Shown piece after piece: positions 6,345 through 14,116 of a DNA stretch of 16,300 nucleotides (position 1 is the first letter of the stretch; each line of letters opens with the position of its first letter). A program made the translations under genes and the position numbers. The notes beneath the pieces were generated by a model. It searched no databases, was not told where the DNA came from, and worked only from the letters and a program-made list of their open reading frames with translations. Source of the stretch: JBBRZF01 sp038236965 (GTDB taxonomy: Bacteria; Acidobacteriota; Terriglobia; Terriglobales; Acidobacteriaceae); assembly GCA_038236965.1 (NCBI GenBank), contig JBBRZF010000067.1, positions 1-16,300 of the forward strand, read 5' to 3'.

Positions 6345-6677
6345 TTACATCTTTACCGATTTCACCTGGATGGTATCGCCCTTCAATTCTCCACTCACGT
6401 TGACCCGTATGTGGTCTTTCTTGTCGCTCGCTTCCAGCAGCTTCATTGCTTCCTTGTTACCGTTTTCGTCCAGCTTCAGATACTGACCATCCTTGGTCAA
6501 AATGCCGAAGCCACTCTTCGCGCATTGCATGGCGCAGGAACGCGTGTGGGCATCCGGATCGGCTTTCACTTTGGCCGCACACTTTGTGTCGACCAATGAA
6601 ACATTGCTCCAGTCTTCCGCCGCACAGAGCAGAGGCAGGGTCATGGCGAATACGGTCAGCAGAATCATTTTTTTCAT
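6345..6677 (-). CDS. Small exported Cys-containing protein
   Basis: A 110-residue protein with a Sec signal peptide (MKKMILLTVFAMTLPLLCAA, likely cut near CAA-EDW). The mature part has three Cys residues in CAAKVKADPDAHTRSCAMQCAKSGFGIL, followed by DGQYLKLDENGN and a beta-rich tail (HIRVNVSGELKGDTIQVKSVKM). This pattern, a Cys-containing N-terminal segment and an OB-like C-terminus, is like the short DUF5818-type exported proteins common in acidobacteria; I am not certain of that family name. AAGGAG stands seven bases before the ATG. It follows the DoxX-like gene by 49 bp on the same strand and is probably its operon partner. Function unknown. Confidence 0.82.
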   Translation of the reverse strand: MKKMILLTVFAMTLPLLCAAEDWSNVSLVDTKCAAKVKADPDAHTRSCAMQCAKSGFGILTKDGQYLKLDENGNKEAMKLLEASDKKDHIRVNVSGELKGDTIQVKSVKM

Positions 6678-6726
6678 GTTTGTACTCCTTGTGAAGTTGT
6701 TGGTAGCCGAGTGCCACGCACAGGAT

Positions 6727-7170
6727 TCATGCAGCTTGAGAGGTTTCGGTTGCTTTCTTTACTGGTGCTCCGGCAGCGATTCGCATGTCCACAGATTGGC
6801 GTACTTCGGAAATTTTGGCCAACGCGAACGCTCCCAGAGAAATTTCGATATCGCGTACAGCGATATCAAAATACATGCCTTGCGTGACCAGGTTGGCAGC
6901 GATTCCCCACAGCCAGATCATCACCAGGTAGGCAGCGTAACGCGTGTAGCGAGTGAATACCAGCACACCTGCCAAGATTTCTATGATGCCGACCAGGTGC
7001 ATGAAGCCGGTCGGAGAAACGTGCAGCAACTTCGGCGCCAGCGGATTCAGGTACATCTCCCAATTCGTCAACAGGTTGAAATACTTGTCCAGCCCGGCCA
7101 GGATCGGCGCCAACCCTAATCCTATGCGCAGCGTCCACCAGGCTTGATTCAATCGGGTATCGATGTTCAT
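6727..7170 (-). CDS. DoxX-like integral membrane protein
   Basis: A 147-residue inner-membrane protein with about four hydrophobic segments: WWTLRIGLGLAPILAGLDKY (about 10-30), the stretch around GFMHLVGIIEILAGVLVF (about 53-72), AAYLVMIWLWGIAANLV (about 77-95) and a weaker last one (about 105-118). The pattern of an N-terminal R-x-GLG...GLDK and the middle G-x-x-EILAG motif is that of the DoxX/DoxD-like superfamily. Its members have varied or unknown roles, some with thiosulfate:quinone oxidoreductases or redox stress. The frame is open 18 codons upstream, but ATG 7170 has AGGGGG six bases before it. It is first of two minus-strand genes and sits behind an operator-like inverted repeat. Confidence 0.8.
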   Translation of the reverse strand: MNIDTRLNQAWWTLRIGLGLAPILAGLDKYFNLLTNWEMYLNPLAPKLLHVSPTGFMHLVGIIEILAGVLVFTRYTRYAAYLVMIWLWGIAANLVTQGMYFDIAVRDIEISLGAFALAKISEVRQSVDMRIAAGAPVKKATETSQAA

Positions 7171-7208
7171 GGTTGCCCCCTGCCTAATTGAGAGCCAAGC
7201 GGCCATTT

Positions 7209-7232
7209 GGTTACAGCAAATCACTTGTAACC
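7209..7232. promoter_or_regulatory. Operator-like inverted repeat upstream of the DoxX-like gene
   Basis: GGTTACA (7209-7215), ten bases, then TGTAACC (7226-7232): perfect 7-bp arms, 39-62 bases upstream of the DoxX-like ATG and about 110 upstream of the sigma-factor gene. Arm length and spacing (centres 17 bp apart) suit a dimeric DNA-binding protein. No regulator gene is adjacent apart from the ECF sigma factor. Confidence 0.5.
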
Positions 7233-7340
7233 GATTCCAGCCCCAACTGCTCCAATGATTAGAAACGGTTTCCCGCCCTGACGAGCGGCGATTCCAGTGC
7301 CGGTGAAAATTTTGGCACGACGATGTAGGGGGAGATCCCG

Positions 7341-8036
7341 ATGAGCACTTTGCCCGTGCTGGAACAAGCCAGGCTCGAAGGCTGGTCCGACGAAGAGATC
7401 GTGCGCCGGGTCATCGCCGGGGAACTGCCGCTCTTCGAAATACTGATGCGCCGACACAACCAGCGCGTCTACCGCGCCGTGCGCAGCATCCTTCGCGAGG
7501 ACTCCGACGCAGAGGACGTCATGCAGGAAGCCTACGTCAGCGCATATCAACACCTCGCGCAATTCGAGGGCAGGGCAAAATTTTCGACCTGGCTCACTCG
7601 CATCGCTGTGAATGAGGCGCTGAAACGGCTCAGCGCTCGCGGAAGACTCGATCCCCTCGACGATGAGCATTTCGAAGGAGAAGATGTGAACATCCCGGCC
7701 TGGCAGACCAACCCGGAGACTCCGGAAGCTAACGCGTCACGCACGGAGGTTAACGCGCTCCTTGAAGAAGCCATCATCGCGCTTCCCCAGAAATATCGCG
7801 CCGTCATCGTGCTGCGCAATGTGGAAGAAATGGATACAGCCGAAACCGCCGAAGCTCTCTCTCTCTCCGAATCCAATGTGAAGGTGAGACTCCATCGCGC
7901 TCACGAACTACTACGTCATGAACTGTTCGCGCGCGCCGGAGCAGCCAGCGCATCCGCTTTCGGATTCCATGCCGTCCGCTGCGATAGGGTCGTCAAGCAC
8001 GTCTTCGAAAAAATAAACAGGACCACTGTCAGGTAG
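7341..8036 (+). CDS. ECF-type RNA polymerase sigma factor
   Basis: A 231-residue group 4 sigma factor that directs RNA polymerase to specific promoters. Region 2 (about 31-100) has LFEILMRRHNQRVYRAVRSI, the DAEDVMQEAYVSAY core and FSTWLTRIAVNEALKRL. Region 4 (about 137-195) has LPQKYRAVIVLRNVEEMDTAETAEAL and the recognition helix ESNVKVRLHRAHELLR. There is no region 3. A C-terminal tail (about 196-231) with FGFHAVRCDRVVKHVF extends past region 4, a feature I associate with ECF factors of acidobacteria. GGGGGAGA precedes the ATG at good distance. No anti-sigma gene follows; the next gene is a POTRA protein 142 bp on. An inverted GTGCC/GGCAC pair (7297-7318) flanks AAAATTTT just before the gene and could be a control site. 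Confidence 0.92.
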   Translation: MSTLPVLEQARLEGWSDEEIVRRVIAGELPLFEILMRRHNQRVYRAVRSILREDSDAEDVMQEAYVSAYQHLAQFEGRAKFSTWLTRIAVNEALKRLSARGRLDPLDDEHFEGEDVNIPAWQTNPETPEANASRTEVNALLEEAIIALPQKYRAVIVLRNVEEMDTAETAEALSLSESNVKVRLHRAHELLRHELFARAGAASASAFGFHAVRCDRVVKHVFEKINRTTVR

Positions 8037-8177
8037 TCCCACGTTTGTTCGGGTGCCCGGGTTTGCCGAGACTGTCCGCCTTTGAAACTGCGGAAACCTG
8101 AAATCTTCCCTACGGAGAACGCAGTGCTTTGCGCTCTGGACAAATTCAGAAGACTCGTTATCCTGTCATCGACCGAA

Positions 8178-9055
8178 ATGTTGAAATTATCCGCCTTCCT
8201 CTTTGCATTTTTCCTGTTTGCCTCCTCGGCCTTCGCCCAAGCCGCGCCCGCAGAGCGTTTCACCATGCAGCGCATCTCTTTTAAGGGCGCGCGTCTGTAT
8301 ACCGACGACCAACTCTTGAAGGCGCTCGGCATGAAAAACGGGGGAAGTTATACACAGCAGGAGCTGCAGGATTCGGCGAACAAACTCAGCCAAAGCGGAA
8401 TGTTCGCGCAAGTCAGCTACCGATTCGGAGCGACCTTCGGGGAATACAACCTCATCGACAATCCCAAGCTGCTGGTTGTTCGCTTTGAGAATTTTGTCTG
8501 GATGCCGGAAGTGCAACTCATCGCCAGTCTCAAAAAGCGTATGCCATTCTTCACCGGAGAGTTGCCGGCAGAAGGCACTCTGGCAGACGACGTTCGCAAA
8601 GAGATGCAGGCCATACTCGCAGAACAAGGGGTGAGGGCAATGGTCCAGAATCTGCCGGTCGAGCGCTCCGACCGCCCTGCCGAGATGGCCTACACCGTTC
8701 TTGAGCAAAAGGGTTCATGGGCGCAAAGGTCCGCGCCTATCCCACGTTCGATGAAGCAGCCAACACCGTCAGCTTCAACATCGAAATGGTCGCCGGGCGT
8801 CTCTATCAACTCTCTACTCTGGATCTGCAAGGACTGGAGACCGACCAGAAGAAGAGACTCTCAAGCATCTGGAAGCTGAATGTCGGAGATGTTTACGATC
8901 CAAGCTATGCCGCGACGTTCATCGAGAAGAATCTTTCCAGGCTGGCATTCCTCAACGGTTACTCGCTTTCATGGAACGAGAAGGTGAACGACGAAGCCAG
9001 CACCGTCGAACTGGCGGTTTTCTTCCGCAAGCCCGGCGCTTCCAGAACGCAATAG
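8178..9055 (+). pseudogene. Exported POTRA-type protein, split by a -1 frameshift
   Basis: Two overlapping frames together make one 292-residue product. The first (from ATG 8178) has a signal peptide (MLKLSAFLFAFFLFASSAFA) and a POTRA-like segment, MQRISFKGARLYTDDQLLKAL...LSQSGMFAQVSYRF (about 30-80). It continues sensibly to about EQKG, then runs out of frame in unlikely sequence to 8879. The second, open from 8705 to 9055, continues with MGAKVRAYPTFDEAANTVSFN and another POTRA-like repeat, YQLSTLDLQGLETDQKKRL...YDPSYAATFIEKNL. The change of frame lies near 8708-8714, A AAG GGT, which fits the X XXY YYZ form of slippery sites. The family belongs to BamA/TamA-like envelope proteins but has no barrel domain here. 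Either the gene is broken, a base was missed in sequencing, or the shift is programmed. Confidence 0.75.
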
Positions 9056-9272
9056 CACTCGCATCTGCGGCAGCGGGACTTCACCCAATCTGCCCGTTGG
9101 TGGAATCTCTGCGGCTGACGATGAACCAATGCGTCGCCGCTACTGCGTTAAATCGGCCGATATGCGAAAAACAGCTGCAGAAAAAGTGTCTCCGGTGTCG
9201 TATTTTTCGCTGTTTTGGTGCAATTTTCATGAAGAGAGCTGAGCAAAAGGGCATACACGGCGAATCCGCGTT

Positions 9273-9761
9273 TCAGCGAGGTGTGCATCCTCTGCGCTCC
9301 ACGTTGTCCTTTGCTCTAGCGGCGGCTACGGATTGCCATTGCATATTGCTGGGTGCGTCTGCTCCGCCACATGCGAGTGGATTCACGTGGTCGATGACGT
9401 AACCGGGACAGGCTCCGCTAGATTTGTAAGTCGATGGGCAAGGCTGTTGATGCTTGAAAGCATCTTTCGCGGCTGCACTCCTTTTTCGTCCGTGACTGTT
9501 CCCGGTCGAAGAGAAGGTCGAGCGTCGAGTGGAATGCGTGGTGTGCGAATAGGACCTTGTGACGCGAGGATGTGAACGGTAGGTTCGTGAATAGGTTCTC
9601 GGAGAAGATGTGCGCGTTGAATAAACGTGCGGACTGTAAGTGGAATGCGAACGGTAAGTGGATCGGGAGTGGCCTCCGCTGCTTCGGTAGGAGCTCTTTG
9701 CAGCGGCGACCCCGCACAAGAGGATGAGACACGCGGCGAAGGAGAGGATGCGCTTAACCAT
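9273..9761 (-). CDS. Secreted HNH-family nuclease with Ser/Tyr/Arg-rich linker
   Basis: A 162-residue protein. A signal peptide (MVKRILSFAACLILLCGVAAA) is followed by a low-complexity stretch (about 23-95) built of Ser, Tyr, Arg, Thr and His. A compact HNH domain follows (about 100-160): CPSTYKSSGACPGYVIDHVNPLACGGADAPSNMQWQ..AARAKD. Asp124-His125, Asn139 and the Lys151-Asp152 pair fit the catalytic pattern; Cys108, 118, 131 and 159 could bind zinc or form disulfides. It probably cleaves nucleic acid in the periplasm or outside the cell. The frame is open 53 codons upstream; the ATG at 9761 is chosen because it begins the signal peptide. No strong ribosome binding site is seen. Confidence 0.82.
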   Translation of the reverse strand: MVKRILSFAACLILLCGVAAAKSSYRSSGGHSRSTYRSHSTYSPHVYSTRTSSPRTYSRTYRSHPRVTRSYSHTTHSTRRSTFSSTGNSHGRKRSAAAKDAFKHQQPCPSTYKSSGACPGYVIDHVNPLACGGADAPSNMQWQSVAAARAKDNVERRGCTPR

Positions 9762-9771
9762 TCGAGAGCTT

Positions 9772-9800
9772 AGTCTCTGTTCGGATGAGAAGGTTGTCAA
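9772..9800 (-). promoter_or_regulatory. Possible promoter for the HNH gene
   Basis: On the minus strand a perfect TTGACA (9795-9800) is followed 17 bp later by GAGACT (9772-9777), a weak -10. The implied start lies only a few bases before the ATG at 9761, so the leader would be very short. Confidence 0.35.
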
Positions 9801-9912
9801 CATGGGAATGGACGAGGTGGGGAAGTTGTGGAGGCGATGGAATATCAGGAGATGATTCGACGGGGCGGGGAGGGCTCGTTGGGGGAAAGGCTTTCCTGAG
9901 TGAGGAGTTTCT

Positions 9913-9934
9913 TTCACCACGAAGACACGAAGAC
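9913..9934. repeat. CACGAAGA-type short repeat
   Basis: TTCACCACGAAGACACGAAGACG holds two tandem copies of ACGAAGAC. This TTCACCACGAAGACACGAAG phrase is one I associate with dispersed intergenic repeats in soil bacteria. It lies in a 273-bp gap (9762-10034) that is otherwise strongly G-rich on the plus strand and has no gene. Confidence 0.4.
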
Positions 9935-10034
9935 GATCAAAATCTTAGGGATGGAAGAGCTGCGATTGGGAGATGAGGGGCAGCGAGGTTCGTCCGTTTT
10001 TAGTAGAATCGCAGCTTGCACATCTAGAGGTGAA

Positions 10035-10415
10035 ATGGCGAATCGATACGGGCAAGCAGCGCTTCTCGCAGCACAGCCATCCAAGCAGGCCGATCCGGAA
10101 ACGCGGTGGCAGAGCGCGATGGAAAAGATGTATCCCACCAGTCCGGCGGCTCGTGAGAAGGGCGGTCCTCGCGGAGCTTTCCTTGGACTGTGTGAAGAGG
10201 GCTTGATAAAAGGGATTCCTGCAGGTCGGTATTCGGCTTCGAAGGAAAGCAAAGCTTATGCTGTGAGTGCCGTCGCACTTTTGGCCGAAGGCAGCCAACG
10301 CTGGTCTGTAACCACATTGTGGCAAGCTGTCACCGACGACGCGGAAAAGAAGCACAGCTCGCAGATAGACATCGTTCTTGCGCTCTGGAACAACGGCCTC
10401 ATCGTGACCGAGTAG
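10035..10415 (+). CDS. DUF6979-like conserved protein
   Basis: A 126-residue soluble protein without signal peptide or membrane segment. MANRYGQAALLAAQ at the start, the DPETRWQSAMEKMYPTSPAAREKGGPRGAFLGLCEEGLIKGIP core (about 21-62), SKESKAYAVSAVALLAEG and the ending KKHSSQIDIVLALWNNGLI match the conserved pattern of a small family that I believe is DUF6979; no activity is known to me. AGAGG/GGTGA before the ATG supports this start. The same frame is open 45 codons upstream through repeat-like sequence, which is rejected. It stands alone between two minus-strand genes. Confidence 0.8.
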   Translation: MANRYGQAALLAAQPSKQADPETRWQSAMEKMYPTSPAAREKGGPRGAFLGLCEEGLIKGIPAGRYSASKESKAYAVSAVALLAEGSQRWSVTTLWQAVTDDAEKKHSSQIDIVLALWNNGLIVTE

Positions 10416-10475
10416 GGATGTTTCGAACCAAGCAGGGATGTTGAGGATTCCGTTTGCGATGGGCGCGAAGAATCT

Positions 10476-11546
10476 CTAGGTGAGCAGGCCTTGTTGCGCT
10501 ACGGAGATGTTGTCGCGGGTGGTGTTCTTGACCATGTACATCATCTCGTCGGCCTGGCGGATGATCTCGTGCGCGGTCTTGGCGTCTTCCGGATAGGTAG
10601 CAACTCCCATCGAGGCACGCACATTCAGCGAGAGATCGTCGCTCATCACGAACTGTGCTGCGCGGAAGACATCCTGCAAACGACGCGCTACCACCAGCGC
10701 GGATTCCTTGCTGGTTTGCGGCAGCAGCACCACGAACTCGTCTCCACCATAGCGGAAGGCGTAATCGATCAAGCGCAGATTCGACTTGATGGCGTAACCG
10801 ATCTCGTTAAGCAACTTGCTGCCCACTAGATGGCCGTGCGTGTCGTTCACCTGCTTGAAGTGGTCGAGGTCGAGAAAGAGCACGGAGAACTCGTAGCCGA
10901 AACGCGCCGAGCGATAGACCTCGGCTTCCAGCGTCTTGTAGAGATGACGCGCGTTATAGAGTCCGGTGCAATCGTCGGTGATGGTGAGTTCCTGTATCTT
11001 TTCTACGGCGCGCGCGTTATCGATGGCGATGGCAGCGTAGTCGGCGAGTGCCTGCAGGAGCAGGAGTTCGTTCTCGTCGAATCCGGCCATGTCCACGTTG
11101 ATGAGTTGAATGACGCCCAGTACGCGATGTTTCGAGGTGAGAGGAATGGAGATGATGGAGCGCGTCTTCCACTTCGTCATCTCGTCGATGCGCTTCGCAA
11201 AGCGCGGGTCGTTGTAGACGTCAGGCACGATGAGCGGCTCTCCATGTTTTGCCACCCATCCGGCGATTCCTTCGCCAACTTTCAGCCGCACTGATTTCAG
11301 AGAGTCGGAAGCGTCGCCTACGGCAATCGCGAAATACAGTTCATCCCGCTCTTCGTCCACCATCAACAATGACCATGTGTCCGGACGAAAATAGGCTGCC
11401 ATCTTTTCCATGATGGTTTGCAGGATGGAGTCGAGATTGAGCGACGACGTGAGCGCCTTGGCTACGTCGTGAAATATCCCGAGTTCCTGCAACTGCCGAG
11501 GATTGGCTGCAGCCTCATTCATGAGTGTTTCCGAAGCGAAGGACAT
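10476..11546 (-). CDS. GAF-GGDEF diguanylate cyclase
   Basis: Makes cyclic di-GMP from two GTP. The 356 residues contain a GAF sensory domain (about 23-180), with VGEGIAGWVAKHGEPLIVPDV and SIPLTSKHRVLGVIQLIN, and a GGDEF domain (about 185-350). The active-site GGDEF at 267-271 is intact, metal ligands in FLDLDHFKQVND (226-235) are present, and an inhibitory RxxD site (Arg258-Asp261) stands five residues before GGDEF, so product inhibition is likely. No membrane segment; probably cytosolic. The GAF ligand is unknown. AGGT lies five bases before the ATG, and a good promoter is found upstream. Confidence 0.95.
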   Translation of the reverse strand: MSFASETLMNEAAANPRQLQELGIFHDVAKALTSSLNLDSILQTIMEKMAAYFRPDTWSLLMVDEERDELYFAIAVGDASDSLKSVRLKVGEGIAGWVAKHGEPLIVPDVYNDPRFAKRIDEMTKWKTRSIISIPLTSKHRVLGVIQLINVDMAGFDENELLLLQALADYAAIAIDNARAVEKIQELTITDDCTGLYNARHLYKTLEAEVYRSARFGYEFSVLFLDLDHFKQVNDTHGHLVGSKLLNEIGYAIKSNLRLIDYAFRYGGDEFVVLLPQTSKESALVVARRLQDVFRAAQFVMSDDLSLNVRASMGVATYPEDAKTAHEIIRQADEMMYMVKNTTRDNISVAQQGLLT

Positions 11547-11579
11547 CGTTACCTAGAGGGTACAGTAGCGATTGCGCGT

Positions 11580-11609
11580 ATTATAGGGCCGGGGTTCCTG
11601 CTAGAGCAA
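11580..11609 (-). promoter_or_regulatory. Sigma-70-type promoter for the diguanylate cyclase gene
   Basis: On the minus strand TTGCTC (11604-11609), 18 bp, then a perfect TATAAT (11580-11585). The start of transcription would be near 11573, giving a leader of about 27 bases that contains the ribosome binding site. Confidence 0.6.
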
Positions 11610-11695
11610 TAATCCTTAGTGCCTCGATACTGAAAGGTTACTAAAGGCCAGTTACTGGTAAACCCCTGAAAATGTTAAGGGTTGCGGGTATTTGT

Positions 11696-11724
11696 TTGAC
11701 TTGGATTAACTCAAATCCTATGAT
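11696..11724 (+). promoter_or_regulatory. Sigma-70-type promoter for the rodZ-like gene
   Basis: TTGACT (11696-11701), exactly 17 bp, TATGAT (11719-11724): five of six consensus bases in each box. The start would lie near 11731, about 70 bases before the GTG start codon. Confidence 0.7.
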
Positions 11725-11801
11725 GCCGAATAGATTCATTCCGAACTAAATTATTTGTGATCGGGCTGCTTGTAACTGAAACGGTCTGGGGTTGGTGTGT
11801 A

Positions 11802-12704
11802 GTGGGTACATTTGGCGAAAAGCTGCGGCGCGAACGAGAGATGCGCGCTGTGACACTGGAAGAGATCGCCGAGGCGACGAAGATCGGAACGCGCTCACTG
11901 AAAGCGCTGGAAGATGAACACTTCGAAATATTGCCCGGGGGAATCTTCAATAAAGGATTTGTTCGCGCTTACGCCAAGTATCTGGGCATCGACCAGGAAC
12001 AAGCGGTCAACGATTACCTTGTCGCCGCTGGCGAAGCTCAACCCGAGTGGGCAAACTCCAAAGAGATCGAACAGATCGCATCGCAGGCCGATGTGGCACG
12101 GCAGCGCAAAGAAGCGTTGTTGGCCGCTTCGGGCCAACAGACCGGCGGTAAATGGATCGTTTGGGCAGCCCTGGTTCTGCTCCTCGCTTCCGGAGCAGGC
12201 GGGTGGAAATATTACGAGCAATGGAAGGCTCGTCGTATCGAGACGGCGACTCTAGAGTCCAAGCGTGTTCAACCGCCTCCGGTGCCCGTAGCAGCAACTC
12301 CGGTTGCGGAGAAAATTCCCGACGCGAACACGATCCTGATCCCCTCGGACGCAAAAGATACGACTGGGACTATCACTCCCTCCGCCACCGCGCCAGATTC
12401 CGCAGTTCCCGATAAACCGGCACAGGGCAATGCGGACGCAAGCGCGCCCGCAGCAGAGTTCAAGGTTCAGGTTCACGCGGCAGAAAGATTATGGGTAAGC
12501 GTGACATCGGATGGCCACGTCGTGCAAAAAGGAATGCTGTCCGCTGACGAAGTACGCACCTTCGCCGCGAAATCGAAACTGGTTCTGGTTTCCGGCAAGC
12601 CCGGTGCCGTGGATATCCAGTGGAATGGGCAGAAACAAACTCTTCCCACGGTGAGCACCAGCTCACAGATACTGACCTTCACTGCCGACGGGATGCAGCG
12701 CTAG
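11802..12704 (+). CDS. rodZ: RodZ-like HTH transmembrane protein
   Basis: A 300-residue membrane protein. An N-terminal helix-turn-helix (about 3-70: GEKLRREREMRAVTLEEIAEATKI...RSLKALE, then GGIFNKGFVRAYAKYLGID) is typical of RodZ, which links MreB to the wall-elongation complex. A charged linker leads to one transmembrane helix (about 117-135, WIVWAALVLLLASGAGGW). A Pro/Ala/Thr-rich periplasmic linker (about 156-218) and a C-terminal DUF4115 domain (about 219-290, FKVQVHAAERLWVSVTSDG) follow. The start is taken as GTG at 11802, because VGTFGEKLRREREM is the family N-terminus; a longer open frame begins at 11757. A good promoter precedes it. metK follows on the same strand with its own promoter. 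Confidence 0.88.
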   Translation: MGTFGEKLRREREMRAVTLEEIAEATKIGTRSLKALEDEHFEILPGGIFNKGFVRAYAKYLGIDQEQAVNDYLVAAGEAQPEWANSKEIEQIASQADVARQRKEALLAASGQQTGGKWIVWAALVLLLASGAGGWKYYEQWKARRIETATLESKRVQPPPVPVAATPVAEKIPDANTILIPSDAKDTTGTITPSATAPDSAVPDKPAQGNADASAPAAEFKVQVHAAERLWVSVTSDGHVVQKGMLSADEVRTFAAKSKLVLVSGKPGAVDIQWNGQKQTLPTVSTSSQILTFTADGMQR

Positions 12705-12767
12705 CGCTAAGTCGGTGCAAAGTATCGCAATTCGAGCCCGAAATGTAGCCATTCAGGGTGAATGGGT

Positions 12768-12796
12768 TTGATTTGAATCCCGCACAACTGTAAAAT
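12768..12796 (+). promoter_or_regulatory. Sigma-70-type promoter for metK
   Basis: TTGATT (12768-12773), 17 bp, TAAAAT (12791-12796). The start would be near 12803, leaving a leader of about 85 bases. Confidence 0.65.
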
Positions 12797-12802
12797 TTAT
12801 TG

Positions 12803-12887
12803 TTTAGCACACGACCGCATTGGCTTGGCTTCGCTGTCTTTCCAGCCCGGACGTCCTGAGCAAAAGTAAGCTGTAGGAGGAATTGCT
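12803..12887 (+). other. metK 5' leader, possibly structured
   Basis: About 85 untranslated bases precede the TTG start and end in a near-perfect AGGAGGA. They contain GGCTTGG and CCAGCC segments that can pair, a GGACGTCC palindrome, and CAGC with GCTG just before the ribosome binding site. The position would suit control by S-adenosylmethionine, but I cannot match it to SAM-I, SAM-II or any other known class. Structure and regulation are inference. Confidence 0.3.
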
Positions 12888-14066
12888 TTGTCCCGAAATC
12901 GTTTTCTATTTACGTCCGAATCCGTGACCGAAGGTCACCCGGACAAGATCGCCGACCAGATCTCCGACGCGATCCTTGATGCCTGCATGGAGCAGGACCC
13001 TTATAGCCGCGTGGCTTGTGAAACCTTGACGGCAACCGGCCTGGTTGTTATCGCTGGCGAGATCACCACCAAGGCCTATGTCGATTTCCAGACGCTGGTG
13101 CGCGGCACGATAAGCGCCATCGGTTACGACAACGCTCTCTACGGCTTCGATTCCAACACTTGCGCGGTCATCTCCTCGATCAATAAGCAGTCGGGCGATA
13201 TCGCGATGGGCGTGGATACCGGCGGAGCTGGCGATCAGGGCATGATGTTCGGTTATGCCTGCAACGACACGGAAGAACTGATGCCGATGCCGATCGCGCT
13301 GGCTCACAAACTGACGATGAAGCTGACGGAAGTCCGCAAGAAGGGCCTGTTGCCGTATCTGCGTCCCGACGGCAAATCGCAGGTCACGGTGGAATACGAC
13401 GAGAACTACAAGCCTATCCGCGTTGATGCGGTGGTCATCTCGTCGCAGCACGCCGAAACGATCTCCAACGAGGAGCTTCGCGCCGACATCCTGAAGCATG
13501 TGATTCAGGCGGTTGTTCCGGCGGAAATGCTCGATGCAGATACCAAGTACCATATCAATCCGACCGGACGTTTCGTTATCGGCGGACCTATGGGCGACAC
13601 CGGGTTGACCGGGCGCAAGATCATCGTCGATACCTACGGCGGTCTTGGACGTCACGGCGGCGGTGCATTCTCGGGCAAGGATCCGACGAAGGTCGATCGT
13701 TCGGCTGCTTACGTGGCGCGCTACATCGCAAAAAATATCGTGGCTGCCGGCCTGGCCGACCGTTGCGAAGTTCAGCTTGCTTATGCCATCGGCGTTGCCG
13801 AGCCTGTAAGCGTGCTGGTGGAGACGTTTGGCACCGGAAAAATCTCCAGCGAAAAGCTGCAGGAACTGGTCCGCGCCAACTTCTCACTCACTCCCAAGGG
13901 CATCATCGAGTCACTGAACCTGCGTCGTCCGATCTATAAGAAGACGGCCGCGTATGGTCACTTTGGCCGCAGCGATAAGGACTTCACCTGGGAAGCGACC
14001 GACAAGGCTGCTGCCTTGCGCGAGCAAGCGGGCATCGCCAAGCAGGTTGAGGCAGCAAAGAAATAG
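12888..14066 (+). CDS. metK: S-adenosylmethionine synthetase
   Basis: Makes S-adenosylmethionine from methionine and ATP in the cytoplasm. The 392 residues include FTSESVTEGHPDK (His17, Asp19, Lys20 at the active site), the first family signature GAGDQGMMFGYA (about 113-124), the second signature GGGAFSGKDPTKVDRSA (about 257-273), and HINPTGRFVIGGP. All three domains are complete. It starts with TTG rather than ATG, but AGGAGGA seven bases upstream and the family N-terminus make this start firm. ahcY lies downstream on the same strand, placing two enzymes of the methyl cycle together. Confidence 0.97.
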   Translation: MSRNRFLFTSESVTEGHPDKIADQISDAILDACMEQDPYSRVACETLTATGLVVIAGEITTKAYVDFQTLVRGTISAIGYDNALYGFDSNTCAVISSINKQSGDIAMGVDTGGAGDQGMMFGYACNDTEELMPMPIALAHKLTMKLTEVRKKGLLPYLRPDGKSQVTVEYDENYKPIRVDAVVISSQHAETISNEELRADILKHVIQAVVPAEMLDADTKYHINPTGRFVIGGPMGDTGLTGRKIIVDTYGGLGRHGGGAFSGKDPTKVDRSAAYVARYIAKNIVAAGLADRCEVQLAYAIGVAEPVSVLVETFGTGKISSEKLQELVRANFSLTPKGIIESLNLRRPIYKKTAAYGHFGRSDKDFTWEATDKAAALREQAGIAKQVEAAKK

Positions 14067-14090
14067 TGGTTACAATCTCGACTTAAGTCT

Positions 14091-14113
14091 GGGTGGAGCC
14101 GAGGGCTCCACCC
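14091..14113 (+). terminator. GC-rich hairpin after metK
   Basis: A perfect 10-bp stem GGGTGGAGCC/GGCTCCACCC has a 3-nt loop. It stands 24 bases after the metK stop. Only a short T-run follows (AAGCTTTG), so termination may be partial, leaving some read-through to ahcY. Confidence 0.6.
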
Positions 14114-14116
14114 AAG

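Noticed and set aside
9164..9210. Inverted GCGAAAAA/TTTTTCGC pair downstream of the POTRA gene
   Set aside because: The arms are A/T-rich and about 31 bases apart; not convincing as a terminator. The rest of 9056-9272 shows nothing.
9900..10034. N-terminal extension of the DUF6979-like protein
   Set aside because: It runs through the CACGAAG repeat; the ATG at 10035 has a ribosome binding site and the conserved MANRYG start.
12803..12887. SAM-I or SAM-II riboswitch before metK
   Set aside because: I could not find the conserved SAM-I core or the SAM-II pseudoknot pattern, so no class is assigned.
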